Of a stretch of 43,779 nucleotides of DNA, positions 37,196-43,779 are shown in pieces. Made by a program: the position numbers and the translations under genes. This stretch comes from Flavobacteriaceae bacterium. GTDB lineage: Bacteria; Bacteroidota; Bacteroidia; Flavobacteriales; Flavobacteriaceae. The stretch lies in NCBI GenBank assembly GCA_030726725.1, contig JANRDC010000027.1:96751-140529 (forward strand), given 5' to 3'. Under the pieces are notes generated by a model that saw only the letters and a program-made list of their open reading frames with translations, had not been told where the DNA came from and did not search any database. The stretch's first letter is position 1. Each line of letters begins with the position of its first letter.

Positions 37196-38434
37196 TTATC
37201 GCTCCGGGTACAACAAGTAATTTTGGCGAATCCGCTTAAATTCAGAAAGCCCCTTTTGCCAAGTTTCGCGGATTTGCGCTTCGGTCATCCCTGATTCAAT
37301 CTGCTGTTGCAACATTGAGGTTCCCGCGTGTTTTTTAAAGCCCGGATCCAAGAAGAATTTACTGGGATCAGTGCTGTATCGGTAGGTTTCTATCAACCAG
37401 CTCAGGTGGACACCTTGTATCGAGGTGATGCCGCTGAGGTCTAATCCATAACACACTTTATCCTTGTGTTTGGGATCTGTGGCACCTGGACGCGCTGTGG
37501 GAATATAGGTATGCGTGAAGTGTTTAGGGTCTCCCAGGGGACTGCCCACTTGGGTGAATGGGCGTTCCGTTCCTCGACCTGCATTCCAGGTTGTACCCTC
37601 AAATAATCCTAAACTTGGGTAAAGCGCTACAGCTTGGGTTTCTCTGAGGTTAGGCGAGGGAGGTATGGGAAGTTGGTAGTTTGTACGGTGGGTATAGTGG
37701 GTTAAAGGAATGATTTCAAGAGACACCTTGGGGCCGTTTTTCCCGCCATCTGGACCATAGGTTTCCCAAAGCCAATCGGGTTGTCCTGCCAACATCAGGG
37801 CGTATTCGCCGATGGTCATGCCATAGAGTAGGGGCACAGGGGTCATACCCAAAAAACTTTTGTTTTCCCACTCCATGATAGGACCGTCAATCAGGTGTGC
37901 ATTTGGATTGGGTCTGTCCAGGACCAGTATAGGTATTCCTTGCTCTGCACAGGCTTGCATCACCAATTGAAGTGTGGCTATATAGGTGTAAAAGCGCACA
38001 CCTACATCTTGAATGTCAAAAACGACTAAGTCAATGCCTGCTAAATGTTCTGGTTTTGGCTTGCGGTTGACTCCGTGCAGAGAAATCAAGGGGATGCCGG
38101 TTTTAGCATCCACTTCGTCTGACACATCAGCACCAGCGTCCTGACTACCCCGAAAACCGTGTTCCGGGGCAAATACTTTGACGATGGACACACCCAGGCT
38201 GTTTAGGGTATCCACCAAGTGAATATATCCGTGTTTACTGGGAACCACAGAGGTCTGATTGGCCACTATGGCAATATTTTTGAGGGCTAGTTTTTCCAGA
38301 TAAACAGATAGTTGAGCGGCGCCCGTCACAGGTTGAGGTGTTTTGGTTTGGGCGTTTAGGCCAATAATGCCGAAACACGAGGTCACCAGTAGCGATAAAA
38401 TGGTATTTTTGACGTAAATCAACCCTGTTCTCAT
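37196..38434 (-). CDS. namZ: DUF1343 protein, NamZ-type exo-beta-N-acetylmuramidase
   Basis: The DUF1343 family (GH171) includes NamZ, which removes terminal N-acetylmuramic acid from peptidoglycan fragments during cell-wall recycling. The 412 residues begin with a signal sequence (about 1-29). Cleavage after NAQ fits signal peptidase I, but VTSC (Cys20) also resembles a lipobox. Family landmarks are VFAPEHGFRG, QDVGVRFYTYI, VLDRPNP and the YPSLGLFEGTTWNAGRGTE region, which is diagnostic. The ATG overlaps the TTG start of the divergent permease gene by one base. The exact substrate is inferred from family. Confidence 0.88.
   Translation of the reverse strand: MRTGLIYVKNTILSLLVTSCFGIIGLNAQTKTPQPVTGAAQLSVYLEKLALKNIAIVANQTSVVPSKHGYIHLVDTLNSLGVSIVKVFAPEHGFRGSQDAGADVSDEVDAKTGIPLISLHGVNRKPKPEHLAGIDLVVFDIQDVGVRFYTYIATLQLVMQACAEQGIPILVLDRPNPNAHLIDGPIMEWENKSFLGMTPVPLLYGMTIGEYALMLAGQPDWLWETYGPDGGKNGPKVSLEIIPLTHYTHRTNYQLPIPPSPNLRETQAVALYPSLGLFEGTTWNAGRGTERPFTQVGSPLGDPKHFTHTYIPTARPGATDPKHKDKVCYGLDLSGITSIQGVHLSWLIETYRYSTDPSKFFLDPGFKKHAGTSMLQQQIESGMTEAQIRETWQKGLSEFKRIRQNYLLYPER
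38404..38411 (+). promoter_or_regulatory. Candidate -7 box for the permease gene, inside namZ
   Basis: TATTTTTG on the plus strand matches TAnnTTTG and lies 22 bases before the permease TTG start, within the first codons of the oppositely transcribed namZ. No TTG is found at -33. Another TATTTTTG is at 38275-38282. Because the two genes share start codons, any permease promoter must lie within namZ. Confidence 0.35.
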
Positions 38435-39672
38435 TGAATTTCAGTTTGTTTATTGCCAGGCGCATGCGCACGGGCACTTCAGATAAAAGTAAGGCATCTG
38501 CGCCAATCATTCAAATCGCCATGGGCGCTATTGCGTTGGGCATGGTGATGATGTTAGTGGCTATGGGCACTGGCCGCGGATTAAAAATGGTGATTCGCGA
38601 TAAAATAGCCGCTTTTGAAGGCCATTTACAAGTGATTCATATGGACCAGAATCAATCCCAGATACACCTGAAACCACTTCGGGTGGATAGAGCTCAAAAA
38701 GAAAGATTGGCCCGTCTACAGGGCGTTACTCATGTTCAAGAAGTGATACATAAGGCTGGATTGATACGCACCGAAGATACGTTTGAAGGTTTTGTGGCCA
38801 AAGGTATCGGGCAAGACTACGATACTGAACCTTTGCGCGATTTGTTGGTGGCCGGAAGATTGCCTGAATGGGGGAAACCCCAAAACTCAGAGATAGTACT
38901 TTCTCAGACCTTGGCCAACAAACTTCAGTTAAAGGTAGGTGATCAGTGTCGCGGGTTTTTTCTGAATCAAAACAATCAGGGATTACCCTACCAAAGAAAA
39001 TTTGAGGTGGTGGGTATTTATGACAGTGGCTTTGAGCGTTTCGATGAACAATATATTTGGATGGACATTGCTGCTATAAGGAAGATAAACAGTTGGTCCT
39101 CTGATGAAGTAGGACAGCTTGAACTCAAGGTAAGTCACTTTGACGACTTGGATGAAATTGCCTTTAACGCCTATGACGCGACTCCCTCAGATTGGGATGT
39201 GCGCAGTATCAAGCAGCGATTTAGCGCTATTTTTGAATGGATCGATTTGTTCGATTTTAATATTGCTCTGGTAGTATCTATCATGCTCTTGGTGGGCGGA
39301 TTGAATATGGTGACTGCTTTGTTGGTGATCATACTGGACCGAACATCAGCCATAGGTGTATTGAAAACCCTGGGCGCTACCAACAGAGACATACAGCGAA
39401 TATTTCTCTACAACGCCGGGACACTGGTGTTTAAAGGAATGTTTTGGGGCAATCTTTTGGGCCTTATTTTTCTGGCCTCCCAATATTATGGGAAGTGGAT
39501 TAAATTCCCTAATCCACAAGATTACTACATCAACTATGTTCCGGTGGCTCTTGATCTATTTTCTTGGTTGTTGCTCAACGGTGTTGTATTGACCGGTAGT
39601 GTACTCATGTTGCTTTTACCAGCGCGCGTGGTGGCCTCTATTCACCCCGCACGAACCATAAAGTTTAAATAA
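38434..39672 (+). CDS. ABC-type lipoprotein-release permease (LolC/LolE/FtsX family)
   Basis: This inner-membrane permease would act with a LolD-like ATPase to extract lipoproteins for the outer membrane. The 412 residues include an N-terminal LFIARRM segment, TM1 (about 24-46), a periplasmic domain (about 50-270), and the C-terminal FtsX region with three helices and LDRTSAIGVLKTLGATNRDI, ending SIHPARTIKFK. The start is TTG at 38434; the next ATG (codon 11) would remove the conserved FIARR. In-frame sequence upstream is closed at 38410-38412. No ATPase gene is present in the window. Confidence 0.88.
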   Translation: MNFSLFIARRMRTGTSDKSKASAPIIQIAMGAIALGMVMMLVAMGTGRGLKMVIRDKIAAFEGHLQVIHMDQNQSQIHLKPLRVDRAQKERLARLQGVTHVQEVIHKAGLIRTEDTFEGFVAKGIGQDYDTEPLRDLLVAGRLPEWGKPQNSEIVLSQTLANKLQLKVGDQCRGFFLNQNNQGLPYQRKFEVVGIYDSGFERFDEQYIWMDIAAIRKINSWSSDEVGQLELKVSHFDDLDEIAFNAYDATPSDWDVRSIKQRFSAIFEWIDLFDFNIALVVSIMLLVGGLNMVTALLVIILDRTSAIGVLKTLGATNRDIQRIFLYNAGTLVFKGMFWGNLLGLIFLASQYYGKWIKFPNPQDYYINYVPVALDLFSWLLLNGVVLTGSVLMLLLPARVVASIHPARTIKFK

Positions 39673-39682
39673 TCAAGGATAC

Positions 39683-39712
39683 TTGACTGGGTGATTGAAA
39701 AGACCTAATTTG
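39683..39712 (+). promoter_or_regulatory. Weak candidate promoter for the Crp/Fnr gene
   Basis: TTG (39683-39685), 19 bases, then CTAATTTG (39705-39712). The spacing is exact but the first two -7 bases differ from TAnnTTTG. A small hairpin (TCAAG/CTTGA, 39673-39686) covers the TTG. Confidence 0.3.
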
Positions 39713-39731
39713 GCGATTAAATGATTGAGTA

Positions 39732-40388
39732 ATGTCAAAGATAACTGATCAATACGTGGTTGACCTGCTGCAAGAGCAATATGGGTTTTTGTTAGAGCCA
39801 CCCTTGTTGAACGAAATTCTAGAGGTCGGCACGTTTAAAAAAGCATCTGAAGGTACTGAGTTAATGGATATTGGAGATACACTTCAGTTTATGCCTCTTT
39901 TGCTGTCAGGAGCTATTAAAGTACTCAGAGAAGATAAAGAAGGAAACGAGTTGGTGTTGTATTTCATCGAAAAGGGGGATACCTGCGCCATGTCGTTTAG
40001 CTGTTGTTTGGGTACCCATAAAAGTCAGGTCAGAACGGTGGCAGAATCCGACGTTGAATTGATCATGATCCCTGTGCAATACATGACCCAATGGATGGGC
40101 AGCTTTCCCACCTGGCAACAGTTTATCGTAGAGAGCTATCACATGCGTATGATTGAGCTTTTGGACACGGTAGATACGCTCGCATTTATGCGCATGGACG
40201 AGCGCCTGCTCAAGTACCTCCAAGACAAAGCCATGGTGGCGGGTAATGACTGTCTCAAAACTACCCACCACGAAATCGCCAAAGATTTGAATACTTCTCG
40301 GGTCGTGGTGTCACGTCTGTTGAAGAAGCTCGAGAATGAAGGCAAAATTCAATTGAAGCGCAATGAGTTATTGGTCTTGGACCTCTAG
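39732..40388 (+). CDS. Crp/Fnr-family transcriptional regulator
   Basis: The 218 residues form an N-terminal cyclic-nucleotide-binding-like beta-roll (about 30-125), a dimerisation helix (about 126-165) and a C-terminal helix-turn-helix (about 176-202, TTHHEIAKDLNTSRVVVSRL). The roll lacks an obvious cAMP-pocket signature. Cys85, Cys91 and Cys92 lie in the segment DTCAMSFSCCL, and Cys174 precedes the DNA-binding domain. The FNR-type N-terminal cysteine cluster is absent. Effector and regulon are unknown. It precedes the sensor kinase by 75 bases. Confidence 0.9.
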   Translation: MSKITDQYVVDLLQEQYGFLLEPPLLNEILEVGTFKKASEGTELMDIGDTLQFMPLLLSGAIKVLREDKEGNELVLYFIEKGDTCAMSFSCCLGTHKSQVRTVAESDVELIMIPVQYMTQWMGSFPTWQQFIVESYHMRMIELLDTVDTLAFMRMDERLLKYLQDKAMVAGNDCLKTTHHEIAKDLNTSRVVVSRLLKKLENEGKIQLKRNELLVLDL

Positions 40389-40450
40389 CCCATTGATCGA
40401 GTTAACTTTACCAATTATCGAATAATTCTACGTTTTATGGGCAAATAAGG

Positions 40451-40458
40451 TAGTTTTA
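40451..40458 (+). promoter_or_regulatory. Weak candidate -7 box for the sensor kinase gene
   Basis: TAGTTTTA is one mismatch from TAnnTTTG and lies five bases before the ATG at 40464, with no TTG at -33. If real it would give an almost leaderless message; otherwise the gene may be read from the Crp/Fnr promoter. Confidence 0.25.
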
Positions 40459-40463
40459 CCCTT

Positions 40464-43349
40464 ATGACTAGCCTGAAACACTTTTTGTGCGTTTATCTTC
40501 TTGTCGGTTTCTCCTGCCTGATCAATGCCCAAAGTTTACCCGCTTATCGAGTCCCTTTGTCAGACAATGGGGCTATATGGGTGGTTAAAGACATCGCCCT
40601 AGATTTTAAAGAACACCTCTGGTTAATCAGAAATGGACAGGTGTATCGATTTGACGGATCCTCTGCTGTGTCCGTCGGTCAACACATCTCGGATTGGCGT
40701 CCAGAAAACCCAGTAGGCTTAGTCGGCACCCCTGATGGCCGAATGTACATCGCTGAACAGCACCGATTGGGGTACATAGATTTATCCGATTGGACCTATC
40801 ATCCGATACAAACCAGTTTTTTCGACAGCGTTTCCCAAGCTCAAAGCTTGTGGATCAGGGCTGAAGGCCAGCAGGTAATTGTTGGATTTGATACCGGACA
40901 TATCATCTTGGTGGAAGGCGATCGCACGGAGATATTCAGCGATTTAGTCTCCCAAGTTTCCTCAAAAACGGGCGTCCTAAATCCCCCTGTTTTCGGTCAA
41001 GGTCGGTGGTTTATCCCCTTTCAATGGGGTGGATGGGTCGAGTTTTCTCCCCGTCAAACAAGCTCGAAAATGATGATTAAACCCCTCAATTTTGATCAAG
41101 GATTGTTGTATCCGATGAGCCGGGGAAGTTTTTTGGTACACGGTGGAGGACGCGGAATGTTTTTATATGAGCAGGGACAACTAAAGCATCTGGATCAGTA
41201 CCAGAAAAATACCCGCTTAATCGTCGCCCAAAACGAGTCAGATCAATGGGTGCAGGTATCGCCTAAGGGGGTGATGGTTTTTGACGAAGCTTCGATCCAA
41301 TCTCCGAAGTATTTGCCTTTTGCTGAGGTGTTACCCGATTTTAATCAAGTGATCTATACCCGAGATCAATTGGTGGTCGCTCACGACCAAGGAGTGGAAA
41401 TTTTTAAACTAGCCGAGGATGGGGTGAGGAGATTTCAGCCTTTTCCACAGCAAGTCAACCAGAGCGCACGCGGAATTCATTTTTTTGACCAAGGAGATTT
41501 TTTTTACGGGAGTTACTCAGGTGCGGTCTATGTGGATCAACAGGGCAAGGCGACCCATTTCCCCAAGTACACCATTGTGTACGCCTTACTCCCGCTGGAC
41601 GAAGATCGATTATTGATCGGTAATGAAGGCGGTGTTTTGGATGTATTCAACCGAAAGACCAAGACAATTACTCCATTTTTTTCAGGTCCTATAGCGAGTG
41701 CAGAAAACCCTGAGTTTTTCCTGATGTCCATGGCCCGTTCTGATACGGACCCCAGTTTGATCTATTTGGGTGGCTATGATGGAATTTGGACCTTGAATTT
41801 GGCGTCGCGACAACTTCAGCCTTTGACCCATCAAGGCAAGGCGTTTTCGAAGCTGAACAGAATTAGGGCGATTGAGGTCCACCAGGGCGTAGTGACCTAC
41901 AGCAGTCACCAAGGATTTTTTCGATATACGTCTGCCCAAGGCCCCGAGCAGCTTTTTCCTGAACAAGGACAATCTCTGGTTTACGATCACCTGTGGTCGC
42001 GGGACACGCTGTGGCTCGCCACCCAGAATCAAGGCCTGGTTGCCATAGATCACGGCGGTCGACGATTAAAGTCTTGGGGGACTTCAGAAGGACTAGTCAG
42101 CGATCAAGTTTATGGCGTCACGCGGGCTGGTTCTGCGCTATATGCACTTACCGACCGGGGTTATTCTGTGATTGACCGCGGTGAGATCTATTCGGGATTG
42201 CACGGAGCCCAAGGCCAATCCTCAGAGTTCAACCACGGTGCTTACGGAGTTCACCCCCAAACAAGCACTTTGTATGCAGGCGGTGTGCGCGGATGGTACA
42301 TGATCCCTACCGCTGCCCCAAAAGAATCCGCTAGCGAGTTGGATATACGACTTTCTGAATGGAGTTTCTCAGGCCCCGACCATCCATTGATTCACGACTT
42401 TTCATTGGGTTACCAGACTTTGTCCACCATCCTGATCAAACCCGAAAATACTTTTAATCAATTTAAATGGACATTAAACCCATTAACTGCACCCAAGCCG
42501 AGTTTGCGCTATAGAATTCCCGGTGTTTTTGACGATTGGATTCCTGTTACGGAAAAGGGCAATACAGAATTGACTTTTCTTGGGGCGGGTACTTATCGGT
42601 TAGATCTTAGACCCATGGGTTCTTCTCGGTATATCTCTGTAGCCATCCACAAAGTCCCACGCTTGGTTGAAAGGCCTCTGTTTTGGGTGCTTATGTTGTT
42701 CTTGTTGGGGGGTATTGTTTCGGCCATAGTCTGGATGCGCTGGAAGGTAGTTCGTGATAAAGAGCGGTTGCGTACTGCCATAGCAGCAGATTTACACGAT
42801 GAAATAGGCAGCTTACTCGGTGGAATTATGAGTCAGGCACAATTAGCAGATATTGTTCCTGAAAAAATCCCTCAAATTATCGACAAAATCAAGATTAGCA
42901 GTAAAAAAGGGTTGGAGTCCTTGTCGGATATCGTTTGGTCTATTGATCAACATCACGATCATTGGCAAGGTTTATTTGAAAGAATGGAGGCGCACGGTCA
43001 AGAGGTAGCCAGGACAAAAGGTTGGATTTTTTCTTTTGTCGTCACGGGTACTGTGCCTGAAGGTCCTATGCCCCAATTGGTCCGTCAAAATATGTGGATG
43101 ATGTTTAAAGAGATGGTGCATAATTCGGCCAAACACGCTCAGGCTACTCGAGTAGCGAACAACATACATGTTGATCTAACTGGACGCATTTCCTGGACAT
43201 ATGCGGATAACGGTCCAGGTTTTGATTTTGATCGCTCCTATACTGGAAATGGAATCAAGAACCTAAAAATGCGGGCCCAAAAAATGAAGGCTGAGTTTTT
43301 TTATAGCCATGAGGGCGACGATGCCGCTTACCACACGATCATCCATTAA
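40464..43349 (+). CDS. Two-component sensor histidine kinase with periplasmic beta-propeller
   Basis: The 961 residues begin with a signal peptide (ending NAQ, about 1-23). A large periplasmic sensor of propeller-like repeats (about 25-630) follows, with recurring short strands such as LWLIRNGQVYRFDG and LWLATQNQGLVAIDHGG. A Y_Y_Y-like beta-sandwich (about 640-735) and one membrane helix (about 738-760) come next. The cytoplasmic part has a NarX-type H-box DLHDEIGSLLGG with His778, and an ATPase domain with Asn887 (MVHNSAKHA), DNGPGFD (Asp915) and GNGIKNLKMRA. No receiver or AraC domain is fused, so it is not a hybrid. The response regulator gene follows after 6 bases. The ligand is unknown. 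Confidence 0.93.
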   Translation: MTSLKHFLCVYLLVGFSCLINAQSLPAYRVPLSDNGAIWVVKDIALDFKEHLWLIRNGQVYRFDGSSAVSVGQHISDWRPENPVGLVGTPDGRMYIAEQHRLGYIDLSDWTYHPIQTSFFDSVSQAQSLWIRAEGQQVIVGFDTGHIILVEGDRTEIFSDLVSQVSSKTGVLNPPVFGQGRWFIPFQWGGWVEFSPRQTSSKMMIKPLNFDQGLLYPMSRGSFLVHGGGRGMFLYEQGQLKHLDQYQKNTRLIVAQNESDQWVQVSPKGVMVFDEASIQSPKYLPFAEVLPDFNQVIYTRDQLVVAHDQGVEIFKLAEDGVRRFQPFPQQVNQSARGIHFFDQGDFFYGSYSGAVYVDQQGKATHFPKYTIVYALLPLDEDRLLIGNEGGVLDVFNRKTKTITPFFSGPIASAENPEFFLMSMARSDTDPSLIYLGGYDGIWTLNLASRQLQPLTHQGKAFSKLNRIRAIEVHQGVVTYSSHQGFFRYTSAQGPEQLFPEQGQSLVYDHLWSRDTLWLATQNQGLVAIDHGGRRLKSWGTSEGLVSDQVYGVTRAGSALYALTDRGYSVIDRGEIYSGLHGAQGQSSEFNHGAYGVHPQTSTLYAGGVRGWYMIPTAAPKESASELDIRLSEWSFSGPDHPLIHDFSLGYQTLSTILIKPENTFNQFKWTLNPLTAPKPSLRYRIPGVFDDWIPVTEKGNTELTFLGAGTYRLDLRPMGSSRYISVAIHKVPRLVERPLFWVLMLFLLGGIVSAIVWMRWKVVRDKERLRTAIAADLHDEIGSLLGGIMSQAQLADIVPEKIPQIIDKIKISSKKGLESLSDIVWSIDQHHDHWQGLFERMEAHGQEVARTKGWIFSFVVTGTVPEGPMPQLVRQNMWMMFKEMVHNSAKHAQATRVANNIHVDLTGRISWTYADNGPGFDFDRSYTGNGIKNLKMRAQKMKAEFFYSHEGDDAAYHTIIH

Positions 43350-43355
43350 TCACGT

Positions 43356-43779
43356 ATGAAAACTAAAGAAAAAGCCATAGGATTGGCCATTGTAGAAGAC
43401 ACCTCGGACATTCGGGAGGTTTTGGTGGCTTACTTTAGCCGTCAAGAAGATATCCAATTGATCTACGCGGCCTCAGACGCAGAGGATTTGTTTCAACACG
43501 CTGACTTTACACAGATTAATTTGGTGATTTGTGATATTGGTTTGCCCCACATCAATGGGGTGGAAGCCTGTTGGTTGATCAAACAGCAATACCCCAATGC
43601 GGAGGTGATGATGTACACGGTTTTTGAAAACGATCAATATTTGTTTGACGCCCTTAAAGCGGGAGCTGTGGGGTATATGCTAAAACAAGATGATCTGAGC
43701 CAATTAGGTTCAGCTGTTCGAGAAATCGCCCTGGGTGGAGCGGTGATGGGCCCGCAAATCGCCCGAAAGGTGATGGAGT
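43356..43779 (+). CDS. Response regulator, receiver domain visible (partial)
   Basis: This is the partner of the upstream kinase. About 141 residues are visible before the window ends. The receiver domain has the acidic pair Glu14/Asp15 (AIVEDTSD), phosphoacceptor Asp60 in VICDIGLP, Thr88 in MMYTVFEND and Lys110 in GYMLKQDD. A NarL/LuxR-type output domain is expected from the family and from the HisKA_3-like kinase, but it lies beyond the window, so it is not seen. The kinase stop and this ATG are six bases apart. Confidence 0.92.
   Translation, partial: MKTKEKAIGLAIVEDTSDIREVLVAYFSRQEDIQLIYAASDAEDLFQHADFTQINLVICDIGLPHINGVEACWLIKQQYPNAEVMMYTVFENDQYLFDALKAGAVGYMLKQDDLSQLGSAVREIALGGAVMGPQIARKVME

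Overview
The window is chromosomal DNA from a member of the Bacteroidota, most likely a Flavobacteriales-type marine or freshwater bacterium. Three things support this. There is a SusC/SusD outer-membrane pair. Promoters follow the Bacteroidota pattern (TTG, about 19-20 bases, then TAnnTTTG), clearest in front of rpsL. Most start codons are preceded by A/T-rich sequence without a Shine-Dalgarno motif. Protein details agree: zinc-free forms of L36, S14 and S4, a long acidic tail on L17, and Crp/Fnr, DUF1343 and propeller-type histidine kinase proteins of the kind common in this phylum. The species cannot be named from the sequence alone.

Layout. (1) 1-4713, minus strand: a SusD-type lipoprotein (cut by the window edge) and its SusC/RagA TonB-dependent receptor, with a promoter and an isolated perfect 22-bp palindrome upstream. 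(2) 4995-6519, minus strand: pabC and pabB overlapping by 17 bases (p-aminobenzoate for folate), divergent from the ribosomal cluster. (3) 6574-23767, plus strand: one uninterrupted str-S10-spc-alpha super-cluster, rpsL-rpsG-fusA-rpsJ, then rplC to rplQ including secY, infA, rpmJ and rpoA. It is broken only by two structured gaps, rpsJ/rplC and rpsK/rpsD, and ends in a strong terminator after rplQ. (4) 23797-33715, plus strand: housekeeping genes carA, eno, gltA, a pair of amidinotransferase-superfamily genes (the second ctlX), argS, ffh and folD. Terminators follow eno and gltA. (5) 33712-36335: an alpha/beta hydrolase and a small lipoprotein on minus, then queE and a YkgJ-type cysteine-cluster gene on plus. 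(6) 36367-39672: a sterol-desaturase-family membrane oxygenase, a DUF1343/NamZ-type exo-muramidase on minus, and a LolC/E-like permease whose start codon overlaps the start codon of the muramidase gene. (7) 39732-43779: a Crp/Fnr regulator, then a two-component pair made of a periplasmic-propeller histidine kinase and a response regulator cut by the window end.

Most of the window is conserved translation, secretion and central-metabolism machinery. No mobile element, CRISPR array, tRNA, rRNA or obvious defence system was seen. The strongest candidates for something undescribed are regulatory. One is a hairpin-rich, terminator-bearing gap inside the S10 operon between rpsJ and rplC. Another is a possible S4 autoregulatory leader before rpsD with mutually exclusive pairings. 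Others are the isolated palindrome upstream of susC, the overlapping head-to-head starts of the muramidase and permease genes, and a possible leaderless queE. No stretch over 300 bases lacks a gene; the longest gap is the 281 bases between susC and pabC.
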